A DNA stretch of 64,000 bases. Origin: Oxalobacter vibrioformis (GTDB lineage: Bacteria > Pseudomonadota > Gammaproteobacteria > Burkholderiales > Burkholderiaceae_D). Positions 16,333 to 25,739 of the stretch are shown piece by piece (within the stretch, counting starts at the first letter, position 1; each line of letters opens with the position of its first letter). Below the pieces are notes generated by a model that saw only the letters and a program-made list of their open reading frames with translations, made no database searches and was not told the origin of the DNA. The position numbers were made by a program, and so were the translations under genes. Where the stretch lies: NCBI RefSeq assembly GCF_027118995.1, contig NZ_CP098242.1:2542301-2606300 (forward strand), in the 5' to 3' direction.

Positions 16333-19300
16333 TTATTTTTTCGTATCCACCTGTACCAGCGGCTCATCTGCAACCGGTGGCGGCATCCTGCGGCGGCGGG
16401 CAGGGCGGGGGGCTTCCTCCTCCACGGCCACCTGTGCTGCCCTTTCCTGTGCCTGGCGCAGTTTTTCCGGGTCAGTTGCAGCCATGGTCAGCCCGGCAGA
16501 AGCCAGCACATCACTGAAATCCTCAGTCACTTCCGCCTCAACCATCGGATGGCGTTCCGCTTCAGTAAGGGGTTTGACCTCAACGCCGGCTTCTTCCATC
16601 GGCTCGGCAAGGACAACCGTCTCAGGCTCGACAACCGGCTCATCCACCACGATGACTTCCGGCTCGGCCGGTGTTTCATCAATGACCGCTTCTTCTACCC
16701 GGATCGTTTCCTCAATCACCACTTCCCCGACAGGAGTCTCTTCTGTTACCTCCGCATCCAAGACAGGGGCCGTGAGGAAGTCTGAAACCTCCAGTGCCAC
16801 GGTTTCGGGCGATGCATCGGCTGTCCTGGCTTCTGCAGCAACCACTGGCACTTCTTCAGCGACAGGAAGCGGCACCCCTGCCGGATTGTCCGCAGGAAGG
16901 GCGTCCAGATCCACGACAGCCTCATCATTCGGATCATAAAAAGCCACTGGCGTCACACGCGGATTCTCGGCGGGTATTTCCTTGACAACTGCCTCAACGG
17001 TTTCAACCGGCCTGAAAGCCACATCTTCGACCCTGGCATCGCGAGTTGCCACTTCGGAGACATCCCTTCCTGCCAGATCATTCTGGCTGAGGGTATCCGC
17101 CATGAGGCCATCAACCAGTTCATCGATTTCACGGGCTTCGCCTGATACGATTTCCGCGACTTCCGCACTGTCCGCAATACTGTCACGATCACGGCGGTTG
17201 CGGTTGCGTCCGCCACGGCGACGGCGGCGGCGCGGCTCGTCCTCACCCGAAGCGGTATCAGCCGTTTTCGCGTCAGCCGGTCCCGATGCGTCAATGATTC
17301 CGGTATCACGAGGCTCTTTCACGACTTCGTTGTTGGCATCCAGCAGTTCCATTTCTTCTGTAGCAGCGGCTTTTTCCTTCTGCTCACCCTTGGCGCCACC
17401 TGAACGGCGGTTGCGCTTTCTTTCCCCTGTGCCGCCTTCTTTCGGCTGCCGGGGTTGCTTTGGCGCCTTTGGCATGGTCATTTCGTCATTGACCACGTCC
17501 ATGGTGTTTTCTATGGCTGTTTCTGGCGCCTGATCTTCGCGATTGCGGTCACGTCCCCGGCGATTACGGTTGCGGTTACGGTTGCGGTCACGGTCGCCAT
17601 TATTGCGTTTGGCGCGGGTATCACCGGAAGGTTTCGGTGGCGGAGCCACTTCTTCCTCGGCTTTTTCAATACCAAAAAAGGCCAGTATCTTGTCCCAGAC
17701 ACCACCTGAAGCCGGTGCGGCTACAGGCGCGGCAGCGGCTGGTGCCGGCGGCGGGGCCGGTGGCGGCGCATCCGGTGAAATGGTTTTCACCAGGGCTTCC
17801 TGACGCGGCTTGGGCGCTTCTTTCTGTGTCTTGTTGAAGCTCATGTCCACATCAGTTGACTCTTCAGCCAGTTCAAAGCTCAGGTGATTGTCATCAAGAC
17901 GCGGATCGTCATGTTTTAAGCGTTCCAGCTTGTAGCGGGGCGTTTCCAGGTATTTGTTCGGGATGACCGTTATCGCAACACGGTGGCGCGCCTCAATCTT
18001 GATGACTTCGCCGCGTTTTTCATTCAAAAGGAAAGCGGCAACACCCACCGGCAACTGGATATGAATGGCTGCCGAACTTTCCTTCATGGATTCTTCTTCA
18101 ATGATGCGCAGCACCTGCAGAGAAAAAGAATCCACATCACGGATATGGCCGGTGCCATTGCATCGCGGGCAGGTGATATGGCTGCCTTCTGAAAGCGCAG
18201 GGCGCAGGCGCTGGCGTGAAAGCTCAATCAGGCCAAAGCGGGAAATCTTGTCCATCTGCACCCGTGCACGGTCATGGCGCAGGGCATCTTTCAGGCGGTT
18301 TTCGATCTCACGCTTGTTTTTCGAGACTTCCATGTCGATGAAGTCAATCACGATCAGGCCGCCCAGGTCACGCAGGCGAAGCTGGCGGGCGGCTTCTTCT
18401 GCGGCTTCACAGTTGGTGTTGAATGCCGTTGTCTCGATGTCGCCGCCACGGGTTGAGCGCGCGGAGTTGACGTCAATCGATACCAGTGCCTCGGTATGGT
18501 CGATCACAATAGAGCCACCGGATGGCAGCGGAACCACGCGGGAATAGGCGGTTTCAATCTGGTGCTCGATCTGGAAACGCGAAAAGAGCGGAATATCGTC
18601 ACGATAGCGCTTGACCCGGTTTACCATATCCGGCATGACGTGGCTCATGAACTGGCGGGCCTGCTCATAAATCTCGTCCGTATCAATCAGGATCTCGCCA
18701 ATATCCGGCTGGAAGTAGTCGCGGATCGCGCGGATCACCAGCGAAGATTCGTGGTAGATCAGAAAAGCGCCCGGCGCCGAGCTGCCGGCGCCATCAATGG
18801 CACGCCAGAGCTGGAGCAGGTAATTCAGGTCCCATTGCAGCTCTTCCACGCTTCTGCCGATACCGGCAGTGCGGGCAATGACAGACATGCCCGGCGGCAG
18901 GTCAAGCTTATCAATGTTTTCACGCAGTTCCTGGCGTTCTTCGCCTTCAACCCGGCGGGAGACACCACCGCCACGCGGATTGTTCGGCATCAGGACAAGG
19001 TAGCGGCCAGCCAGTGAGACAAAGGTGGTCAGTGCAGCGCCCTTATTGCCGCGCTCTTCCTTTTCCACCTGGACCATGATCTCCTGGCCTTCGGCAAGGG
19101 CATCCTTGATGGAAGCGTTACGGACATCAACGCCTTCCTTGAAAAGGCCTCTGACCACTTCCTTGAAAGGCAGAAAACCATGCCGGTCTTCACCGTAATT
19201 GACAAAACACGCTTCAAGCGATGGCTCGATGCGTGTAATGACGGCTTTATAGATATTGGATTTGTGCTGTTCTTTTCCTGCTGTTTCAATATCAATATCG

Positions 19301-19374
19301 AGGAGCTTTTGCCCGTCGACAATCGCCACACGCAGTTCTTCCTGCTGTGTTGCGTTAAACAACATACGTTTCAT
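16333..19374 (-). CDS. rne: Ribonuclease E
   Basis: The 1013-residue endonuclease at the core of the RNA degradosome. The N-terminus (MKRMLFNATQQEELRVAIVD) leads into the S1 RNA-binding domain (about residues 35-120) and then the DNase I-like catalytic domain. Catalytic Asp residues lie in 'SIDVNSARS' and 'VIDFIDM' around residues 300-350. The Zn-link 'CPRCNGTGH' follows near residue 405. After about residue 530 the protein is low-complexity: RNR-rich Arg motifs (RNA binding), an acidic Glu/Val/Ala-rich segment and a basic end (RPARRRRMPPP). This is the normal disordered scaffold tail. The antisense Ser/Thr-rich open frames here are shadows. Confidence 0.97.
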   Translation of the reverse strand: MKRMLFNATQQEELRVAIVDGQKLLDIDIETAGKEQHKSNIYKAVITRIEPSLEACFVNYGEDRHGFLPFKEVVRGLFKEGVDVRNASIKDALAEGQEIMVQVEKEERGNKGAALTTFVSLAGRYLVLMPNNPRGGGVSRRVEGEERQELRENIDKLDLPPGMSVIARTAGIGRSVEELQWDLNYLLQLWRAIDGAGSSAPGAFLIYHESSLVIRAIRDYFQPDIGEILIDTDEIYEQARQFMSHVMPDMVNRVKRYRDDIPLFSRFQIEHQIETAYSRVVPLPSGGSIVIDHTEALVSIDVNSARSTRGGDIETTAFNTNCEAAEEAARQLRLRDLGGLIVIDFIDMEVSKNKREIENRLKDALRHDRARVQMDKISRFGLIELSRQRLRPALSEGSHITCPRCNGTGHIRDVDSFSLQVLRIIEEESMKESSAAIHIQLPVGVAAFLLNEKRGEVIKIEARHRVAITVIPNKYLETPRYKLERLKHDDPRLDDNHLSFELAEESTDVDMSFNKTQKEAPKPRQEALVKTISPDAPPPAPPPAPAAAAPVAAPASGGVWDKILAFFGIEKAEEEVAPPPKPSGDTRAKRNNGDRDRNRNRNRNRRGRDRNREDQAPETAIENTMDVVNDEMTMPKAPKQPRQPKEGGTGERKRNRRSGGAKGEQKEKAAATEEMELLDANNEVVKEPRDTGIIDASGPADAKTADTASGEDEPRRRRRRGGRNRNRRDRDSIADSAEVAEIVSGEAREIDELVDGLMADTLSQNDLAGRDVSEVATRDARVEDVAFRPVETVEAVVKEIPAENPRVTPVAFYDPNDEAVVDLDALPADNPAGVPLPVAEEVPVVAAEARTADASPETVALEVSDFLTAPVLDAEVTEETPVGEVVIEETIRVEEAVIDETPAEPEVIVVDEPVVEPETVVLAEPMEEAGVEVKPLTEAERHPMVEAEVTEDFSDVLASAGLTMAATDPEKLRQAQERAAQVAVEEEAPRPARRRRMPPPVADEPLVQVDTKK

Positions 19375-20131
19375 AATAAATACACTCCGGGGCCCAAAGG
19401 GCCGCTTTTACACCGCTTCACACTGTAGGACCTGTTAAAACGATGATGCCTGTTACAAAGCGCTTACGCCGTAAATAGCGGTGTTGCCTCGCAAAACCTG
19501 AATTTGACGTAGGTTGCTACGCCTGCATCCAGATTTCCCTCGGCGCCTTGCTCTTTGCAGCATAAACTGCTTTTCACAGACGCCCTCATCGTATTAACCG
19601 ACCCTAGGGGAGCGGTCGTTCATTGGGGTGTACGCCAGGATGGAAAGAGGAAAAGAAAAAATGCCCGGGCGGATGGTGGAAAGGCGCAAGCGCACGTTTT
19701 CTCACCGGACAGGAGAGGGCCTGATAATCAGTAATATCGGCAATAATGCCTGCAATATACATTTCAGTGCGTTTTCAAAAAAACAGCCTGATCGGGCAGA
19801 ACAGGGTGTTTACCATTAAAAAAACAGCAGTCTTATCAAACACGCAGTTGGCAAGCAATTTATATACGGTTTTTACTATCATGCTTGCCGCTTTATATTC
19901 TTCAAATTTCCTACGCAAAATCCTGCTTTTTTCTGCCTGATCCGGTTGCAGCATCAGGGCGCAACGTTGACCGGCTAAAAAAAGTGCGTACACAGCTCAT
20001 CCATTCAATTTGCCTTTTGGCGAGGCCAATGGATATGCCCCCTGTGTAGAATGCTAAAATCTGCAGCGTACACACAAAAAAACAGTTGTGCAGAAAAAAG
20101 TGCACGAACCGTTCCGGGATTATATATTCAA
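19375..20131. promoter_or_regulatory. Divergent rne / rluC intergenic region with likely long rne leader
   Basis: About 750 bases lie between the divergent starts. I found no convincing gene: small open frames at 19628 and 19746 lack ribosome binding sites and family likeness. In other proteobacteria rne has a long structured 5' leader through which RNase E controls its own mRNA. The G+C-richer part next to rne (about 19430-19640), with a small CGTAG / CTACG hairpin near 19510, would fit such a leader. The part nearest rluC (19800-20100) is AT-rich and probably holds the promoters. Confidence 0.45.
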
Positions 20132-21163
20132 ATGAGCCAAACTAACAGGGGTAGGGTGGGCCAAAGTGCCAAAAAACAGCAGGAAAGGCCTGTTGGATCA
20201 AATCCGGCGCAGGTTCGGCTTGTCACCATCACCGAAAACGAAGACGGGCAGCGCATCGACAACTACCTCTTCAAACACTGCAAGGGAGTGCCCAAAAGCC
20301 ATGTCTACCGCATCCTGCGCTCGGGCGAGGTCCGGGTCAACAAGGGCAGGATCGACCAGACCTACCGGCTTAAAGCTGGCGACATCATCCGTATCCCCCC
20401 TGTCCGGATGGCCGAGCGGGAGGAAAAAGCTATTCCCCCGGCCCGCTTTGAAACCCTCTTTGAAGATGAGCACCTGCTTATCATCAACAAGCCGGCCGGT
20501 GTGGCGGTGCATGGCGGCTCCGGTGTGGATTTCGGCGTCATTGAGCAGCTTCGCGCTTCCCGGCCCGAACTGAAATACCTCGAACTCGTCCACCGCCTGG
20601 ACCGGGAAACCTCAGGTATCCTGATGCTGGCAAAAAAGCGTCCGGCCCTGCGGCGTATGCACGAACAGATGCGCGAAGGCAGTATCGACAAGCGCTACCA
20701 GACCCTGGTGCAGGGCAACTGGGCCAACCAGCGCCAGCATGTGAAACTGCCGCTTTTCAAATACCTCACGCCCGATGGTGAAAGGCGGGTACGCGTCCAG
20801 CCCGGCGGCATTGAATCCCACACCATATTCAATGTCATGGAAAAATACGATGACTTCACCCTGCTTGAGGCTGAACTCAAAACAGGGCGAACCCACCAGA
20901 TAAGGGTGCATCTGGCTGCCAGCGGCCATGTCATTGCCGGGGACGACAAATACGGCGATTTTGACCTGAACCGCCAGCTCCAGAAAGCGGGCGATACCGG
21001 TGCGGCCTTAAAGCGCATGTTCCTGCACGCTTACCGACTCACTTTCATCCACCCCCATTCCGGAGAAGAGATGACCGTCACGGCACCATTGCCTCCCGAA
21101 TGCGCCCGCTACCTGGAAAGCCTCAACACCCCGACCGGCGAAAAGGCTACAATGTCGCCTTGA
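20132..21163 (+). CDS. rluC: 23S rRNA pseudouridine synthase RluC
   Basis: Converts U955, U2504 and U2580 of 23S rRNA (E. coli numbering) to pseudouridine. The ATG at 20132 (MSQTNRGRVG) gives 343 residues; an upstream in-frame start at 20051 adds a leader without homology. An S4 RNA-binding domain (about residues 35-95) precedes the RluA-type catalytic domain with 'VHRLDRETSGILMLA', whose Asp is the nucleophile, and 'TGRTHQIRVHLA'. Divergent from rne, as in most Beta/Gammaproteobacteria. RluC versus RluD is decided by this context. Confidence 0.92.
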   Translation: MSQTNRGRVGQSAKKQQERPVGSNPAQVRLVTITENEDGQRIDNYLFKHCKGVPKSHVYRILRSGEVRVNKGRIDQTYRLKAGDIIRIPPVRMAEREEKAIPPARFETLFEDEHLLIINKPAGVAVHGGSGVDFGVIEQLRASRPELKYLELVHRLDRETSGILMLAKKRPALRRMHEQMREGSIDKRYQTLVQGNWANQRQHVKLPLFKYLTPDGERRVRVQPGGIESHTIFNVMEKYDDFTLLEAELKTGRTHQIRVHLAASGHVIAGDDKYGDFDLNRQLQKAGDTGAALKRMFLHAYRLTFIHPHSGEEMTVTAPLPPECARYLESLNTPTGEKATMSP

Positions 21164-21210
21164 TTCCCTAACCAAAAGAGGATGAGGGATGGTATATCCC
21201 TCTTCACCAC

Positions 21211-21870
21211 ATGGCAAAAAACCACTTCGACCTTATCGTTTTTGACTGGGACGGCACGCTCATGGACAGCACGGCCGCCATCGTCAAAAGTATCCAGGCA
21301 GCCGCCGATGCGTTAAAACTGCCTGTGCCGGATAAAGAAACGGCCGCCCATGTTATCGGGCTTGGCCTTTATGAGGCGATGGAAGCGGTTATGCCCGGCG
21401 CAGACCCGGCGATTTATCCGCAGATGGCAGACCAGTACCGGCGCCTCTACCTCCAGTTCAGCCAGGAAATCACGCTGTTTGACGGCGTTATCGAGATGCT
21501 CGAAGACCTGGCTTTAAGCGACTACCTGCTGGCTGTTGCTACTGGCAAAAGCCGCCGGGGGCTGGACCGTGTTCTTGCCGAGACCGGCACCGGGCGTTTT
21601 TTTCAGGCCACCCGTACCGCCGACCAGACCCATTCCAAGCCGCATCCCGCCATGCTCCAGGAGATCACCGAAGAACTCGGAGAAGACATGGCCCGCACCG
21701 TCATGGTCGGTGATACCACCCACGATCTGCTGATGGCCGCCAATGCCGGGGCAGCAGGCATTGCGGTCCAGTATGGCGCCCACCCCCTTGATGAACTCAA
21801 ACGCTTAAAGCCGCTGTATACTGCAGAATCCGTGATCAGCCTGCATGACTGGCTCAAGAAAAATGCCTGA
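21211..21870 (+). CDS. HAD-IA family phosphatase (phosphoglycolate phosphatase-like)
   Basis: A 219-residue cytoplasmic HAD hydrolase: nucleophile motif FDWDGTLMDS at residues 11-20, helical cap, 'VATGKSRRGLDRVL' (motif II), a Lys in 'SKPHPAML' (motif III) and 'MVGDTTHDLLMAANAG' (motif IV). It lies between rluC (48 bases) and the S49 peptidase gene (20 bases) and is probably co-transcribed with both. This order is common in Burkholderiales. The substrate is uncertain. Confidence 0.88.
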   Translation: MAKNHFDLIVFDWDGTLMDSTAAIVKSIQAAADALKLPVPDKETAAHVIGLGLYEAMEAVMPGADPAIYPQMADQYRRLYLQFSQEITLFDGVIEMLEDLALSDYLLAVATGKSRRGLDRVLAETGTGRFFQATRTADQTHSKPHPAMLQEITEELGEDMARTVMVGDTTHDLLMAANAGAAGIAVQYGAHPLDELKRLKPLYTAESVISLHDWLKKNA

Positions 21871-21890
21871 CAAGGCCCGAAAGAGAGCTT

Positions 21891-22904
21891 ATGGAAAACA
21901 CCACCAACGACACCACAACACCAGCCACATCATCTCCCCAGCCGGAGGCTGTTTCCGAAAAAAGCATTGCCTGGGAAAGAGAAATGATCGAGAAAATGCT
22001 GACGGCCGGCCTCAAGGAACAGCGGGCCAAACGCCGTTGGAGTATCTTTTTCAAATTTGTCGGCATTGCCATTGTCCTCATTATCTTTGGCATGGCAAAG
22101 ACCTTTGATCTTTCCAGCAGCGAAACCGTGCCGATGGAGTCCCATGCCGCGCTGATCAAGATCAATGGCGTCATCCAGTCTGAAGGAAAGGCTTCTGCCG
22201 AAAACATCATCAAGGCATTGCAGAAAGCATTCGGTGAAAAAAAGACCGTTGGCATTATCCTGCGCATCAACAGTCCGGGTGGAAGTCCTGTGCAGGCGGG
22301 CCGTATCTATGATGAAATCCAGCGTTTGAAGCAACAGTACCCGGACAAGCCCGTGCATGTTGTGGTGGAAGAAATGTGCGCATCCGGCGGCTATTACATT
22401 GCTGCCGCTGCCAATAACATCTATGTGGACAAGGCCAGCCTGGTCGGCTCAATCGGTGTGCTGGTCAATGGCTTCGGTTTTACCGGCCTCATGGACAAGA
22501 TTGGCATTGAGCGCCGCCTCATGACATCCGGCAAGAACAAGGCATTCATGGACCCGTTTTCCCCGCAGAATCCCCAGCAGAAACAGTATGTCCAGGAATT
22601 GATTGATGAGATACACGAGCAGTTCATTGCGGTGGTCAAAACCGGCCGGGGTGACCGTCTGAAAGAAAATGGCAATATATTCAGCGGCCTGGTCTGGACT
22701 GGCACCAAGGCCATTGAGCTGGGGCTGGCTGACGAATTGGGTAATGTGGACAGTGTTGCCAGGGATGTCCTGAAAACCCAGACAATCGTGGACTATACCG
22801 AAGAAGAAAAACTCTCTGACCGTGTGCTCAAGAAGCTGGGGGCTTCAATGGGAGAGGGCGCTGCCAGATACAGCTCGCAGGAACTCCTGCCGTCGCTGAA
22901 ATAG
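21891..22904 (+). CDS. sppA: S49 family signal peptide peptidase (SppA-like)
   Basis: A 337-residue inner-membrane serine protease that digests cleaved signal peptides. A cytoplasmic N-terminus is followed by one membrane span (about residues 51-69, SIFFKFVGIAIVLIIFGMA) and the periplasmic protease domain. The nucleophile is Ser165 in 'EMCASGGYYIA' and the general base is most likely Lys217 in 'SGKNKAFMDPF'. The 52-residue spacing matches the short, single-domain SppA type. Last gene of the rluC transcript, followed by a terminator. Confidence 0.9.
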   Translation: MENTTNDTTTPATSSPQPEAVSEKSIAWEREMIEKMLTAGLKEQRAKRRWSIFFKFVGIAIVLIIFGMAKTFDLSSSETVPMESHAALIKINGVIQSEGKASAENIIKALQKAFGEKKTVGIILRINSPGGSPVQAGRIYDEIQRLKQQYPDKPVHVVVEEMCASGGYYIAAAANNIYVDKASLVGSIGVLVNGFGFTGLMDKIGIERRLMTSGKNKAFMDPFSPQNPQQKQYVQELIDEIHEQFIAVVKTGRGDRLKENGNIFSGLVWTGTKAIELGLADELGNVDSVARDVLKTQTIVDYTEEEKLSDRVLKKLGASMGEGAARYSSQELLPSLK

Positions 22905-22929
22905 GCGTTGGCGAATCAGGAAAACAGGA

Positions 22930-22963
22930 CAAAACGGCCTTGAAAGAGGCCGTTTTGTTTTTT
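22930..22963 (+). terminator. Rho-independent terminator after sppA
   Basis: An 11-bp stem (CAAAACGGCCT / AGGCCGTTTTG) and a 6-nt loop, followed by six T residues. Confidence 0.9.
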
Positions 22964-23023
22964 GATGTATGGCTTTAAAATTATTATGCAACATGATGAT
23001 ATAAAAAATATTTTGAAGTGGTT

Positions 23024-23243
23024 GTGAAGAAGATTTTTTCCGGTTCTTGTTGGTATCCTTATCAAGGCCAGCCAGCCTGATGTCTCAATGGATGAAGTCT
23101 GGAAAAAGCTGGAAAACATAGCGAAACATGGGGAAGAGAAAGGAAAAGGAAAAGTGGTGGTGAATGGCTGGACATACCGCATGACGCTCGATGGTGACAA
23201 AAATTTCACCTTTTCCGCGACAGCACCCAAACGCCGCAAATAA
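23024..23243 (+). pseudogene. Small protein gene, possibly frameshifted
   Basis: An intact frame from the ATG at 23088 encodes 51 residues (MDEVWKKLENIAKHGEEKGK... KRRK) with good codon character but no ribosome binding site. Upstream, a GTG at 23024 reads VKKIFSGSC and soon stops. Removing one T from the run at 23034-23039 would give VKKIFPVLVGILIKASQPDV continuing into the 51 residues. The gene may therefore be about 72 residues and broken by a one-base insertion. Family unknown; low confidence that it is functional. Confidence 0.35.
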
Positions 23244-23277
23244 AGCATAAAACGCAGGGGAAGAAGGGAAAATCGCG

Positions 23278-23979
23278 TTATCCAACAATCGGCTTGATAC
23301 CGAACATATTGATGATTTCGATGACGCCGTTGATGGCAAACTGCACTGCCATGCAGATCAGCAGAAAACCCATCACACGCGAGATGGCATCAATGCCGCT
23401 GTTGCCGAAAAGCCGCATGATCCAGTTTGAGCTGCGAAGGCATCCCCAGATGATCAGCGAGACAATGATCGAAATCGGGATGGGGACCAGTAGATAAACC
23501 CAGGTCGATACCCCGCCATCCGCCATGACAGCAGAAGTGGAGGTGATGATCATCGCCATTGTGCCGGGACCGGCGGTACTTGGCATTGCCAGTGGCACAA
23601 AGGCAATATCGGATTTCTTGTGCAGATTGATCTCAGCTGATTTCAGCTCTGCTTCGGTTGATTCATGAGGACTCTGATCCGGAAAAAGCATCTTAAAGCC
23701 GATCACCGACACAATCAGGCCACCTGCGATACGCAGGCCTGGAATCGAAATACCAAACAGCGACATGACAATCTGCCCGGCATAAAACGTTACCAGCATG
23801 ATAATACAGACATAAATGGATGCCTTTAACGACTGCTCATTGCGTTCATCCGGCGTCATGTGGCCGGAGAGTCCCAAAAGGAGGGCAACCGTTGTGAGCG
23901 GATTGGCCAGTGGCAGGATTACTGTCACGCCAAGCAGCGTCAGCTTGAGCAAGTCGAATAAATCCAGCAGTATTTTCAT
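23278..23979 (-). CDS. MarC family integral membrane protein
   Basis: A 233-residue protein with six hydrophobic segments and the MarC/NAAT family pattern: '[26 protein letters not shown]' near the N-terminus, '[24 protein letters not shown]', and '[24 protein letters not shown]' in the middle. Located in the inner membrane. The name NAAT implies amino acid transport, but the function is not well established for most members. Monocistronic. Confidence 0.88.
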   Translation of the reverse strand: MKILLDLFDLLKLTLLGVTVILPLANPLTTVALLLGLSGHMTPDERNEQSLKASIYVCIIMLVTFYAGQIVMSLFGISIPGLRIAGGLIVSVIGFKMLFPDQSPHESTEAELKSAEINLHKKSDIAFVPLAMPSTAGPGTMAMIITSTSAVMADGGVSTWVYLLVPIPISIIVSLIIWGCLRSSNWIMRLFGNSGIDAISRVMGFLLICMAVQFAINGVIEIINMFGIKPIVG

Positions 23980-24158
23980 CGATCAGGAGCAGGACAACTA
24001 TCTGTTAATAAGCTTAACATACATCAGGCTGAGGTTTGCACCTCGCTGTTAAGCGGGTATAACGAGAAAGATCAAATCCGGCAGGAGGTCACAGCCCGGT
24101 ATAAATGGAATACAATGCAGCCATTGTATTTTCAAAAACTACTGATACAAGCCACACT

Positions 24159-24530
24159 ATGCCATGCCAGCAGCCCAACCCGATTGAAAATTCCCCGCGC
24201 ATCAGGCGATGGGGGGCGCAACTTGAAAAGCACAGCGCCTACCTGACAGTCAAATCACTTCTTTTTACCACCGTACTTTTCATTCTTTCAGGCTACGCGC
24301 TTGCCTCCTGGCTACTCGGGCAGCAGAATGCAGGATTAAGCCAGGCGGTTCCCGTTATCCACATGGGCAATGCCGCCCTCATCTTTGTTTCCCTGTATTT
24401 CCTGGTTGTGGATTTTCTTTTCAGAGGCCGTCCGCAGGAAATCCGCCTTATCCAGCGTTTTATCTGGTACCTGGCCATTCTTTTCATTGTGATGGCCACA
24501 GGATTGTGCTCTCTTCTGATGACGCGCTAA
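24159..24530 (+). CDS. Small membrane protein, unknown family
   Basis: About 123 residues from the ATG at 24159 (an upstream in-frame ATG at 24105 is also possible; neither has a clear ribosome binding site). Three hydrophobic segments are visible: 'SLLFTTVLFILSGYALASWLLG', 'AALIFVSLYFLVVDFLF' and 'FIWYLAILFIVMATGLCSLLM'. Probably an inner-membrane protein with three spans. No function is inferable. Confidence 0.5.
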   Translation: MPCQQPNPIENSPRIRRWGAQLEKHSAYLTVKSLLFTTVLFILSGYALASWLLGQQNAGLSQAVPVIHMGNAALIFVSLYFLVVDFLFRGRPQEIRLIQRFIWYLAILFIVMATGLCSLLMTR

Positions 24531-24611
24531 AAAAAACCGGATCGTTGCTGGAGGCCGCATCGAATCGGAAAAGCGGGATTCCATGAACCAATCTGCCGGC
24601 AGATTAGCGAT

Positions 24612-24826
24612 TCACGATTTTTTCTGTAGCGATATTGCCGATCTGGAAAGTTTTTCACCGGCATCGCCCGAAGCCATTTTTTCCAGCTTGATATGACTAT
24701 AGAAGCAGCCGGAAGCAATGCCGCAGACATCTACAGCGTGAGGGGGTTCATGTCTGAACCGCCGGTTTTTTAAAGAACGTATTACCTGTTCCTGAACGGC
24801 ATGAAAAATTTCTTCATCGCGCACAG
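24612..24826 (-). pseudogene. Displaced C-terminal part of the Sel1 gene
   Basis: Just after the Sel1 frame goes off, a second frame reads 'RDEEIFHAVQEQVIRSLKNR' and then 'PPHAVDVCGIASGCFYSHIKLEKM', a plausible continuation domain. One extra A in the run at 24827-24831 (T on the + strand) would join the two frames as '...IANLEKTVRDEEIF...', extending the protein by about 70 residues. Confidence 0.45.
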
Positions 24827-25621
24827 TTTTTCCAGGTTGGCAATGGGCTGGGGCGCAGCGTATTCATCGATCGATTTTTCCAGTTTCCGGTAGCAGGAAG
24901 CGTGCATGGCATCCTTGTTCTGCCCATAGCGGCCATCGGCAAAGATGGCGGTCAATACCTGCAGACACTGCCTGCTGCCCTGTGCGGCGCCAGAGCGAAG
25001 TGACACAACAACCCCACCGATATCCTTTTCCCGCGCATAGGTATCAGCCAGCGGCAGTCCCGCATCACCATTGCCCATCTCTATTGCACGCTTGAGCCAT
25101 ATCCTGCCGGAATCCACATCCTTTTTATATTCGGCAATGAGCCGTCCATACACTTCCATCCCCTTGGGGGAGTCGGCATCAGCGGCCTGTTTTACCAGTT
25201 CCAGTGCCTTTTCCGGGTCCTTTTTTACGCCCATTCCCTTGTTGTGGTACTCGGCGAGAAACGCACTCGCGTCAGGGCAGCCCAGCTCGGTGGCAAGCGT
25301 GTACATGGCCTTCGACTGCTTTTCACGCACTGCTTTGGGATGCTTTTTGGCGAAGTCGTAGCGGTACATATCACCCAGCGCGATTGCCGCCTGGGCGCTG
25401 CCTTTGACAATTGCCATTTCAAAATACTCTTCGGCAAGCTGCGGATTCTTTTTCTCGCTTCCTTTTCCGGAACGGATCAGCATACCGGTCTGGAAAAGCG
25501 CCTGCGCTTCTTTTGTCCCGACAGGGCAGGCTTTCGAGAGGATCGGCATCTGCTGTGCCACAACGGGAACAGTAAGGGAAAAGAGGGTGACACAAAGCAG
25601 AACACGGCTAGCAGTAAACAT
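24782..25621 (-). CDS. Exported Sel1-repeat protein
   Basis: A 279-residue protein with a signal peptide (MFTASRVLLCVTLFSLTVPVVAQ) and Sel1-like repeats: 'ALFQTGMLIRSGKGSEKKNP', 'AAIALGDMYRYDFAKKHPKA' and 'DASAFLAEYHNKGMGVKKDP'. 'AAQGSRQCLQVLTAIFADGR' is another repeat. Paired cysteines suggest an oxidising periplasm. AAGGAAAACAGG precedes the ATG. The C-terminus (KLCAMKKFFMPFRNR) looks abnormal and probably results from a frameshift, see 24612-24826. Confidence 0.75.
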   Translation of the reverse strand: MFTASRVLLCVTLFSLTVPVVAQQMPILSKACPVGTKEAQALFQTGMLIRSGKGSEKKNPQLAEEYFEMAIVKGSAQAAIALGDMYRYDFAKKHPKAVREKQSKAMYTLATELGCPDASAFLAEYHNKGMGVKKDPEKALELVKQAADADSPKGMEVYGRLIAEYKKDVDSGRIWLKRAIEMGNGDAGLPLADTYAREKDIGGVVVSLRSGAAQGSRQCLQVLTAIFADGRYGQNKDAMHASCYRKLEKSIDEYAAPQPIANLEKLCAMKKFFMPFRNR

Positions 25622-25739
25622 CCTGTTTTCCTTAGAATGAGGCAGAGTCCAGTGAAAAAAACAGCGTGAGTCTGTCTATTTTTCACTATCCTGGCGATTT
25701 CCTCAAGAGGCAGGAGAGAAAGAGAAGGGAAAAAGCCGG

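Noticed and set aside
16484..17533. Long Ser/Thr-rich plus-strand frames opposite rne
   Set aside because: Shadows of the low-complexity Glu/Val/Arg-rich RNase E tail.
19628..19940. Small open frames between rne and rluC
   Set aside because: No ribosome binding site, no protein-like composition; treated as leader and promoter sequence.
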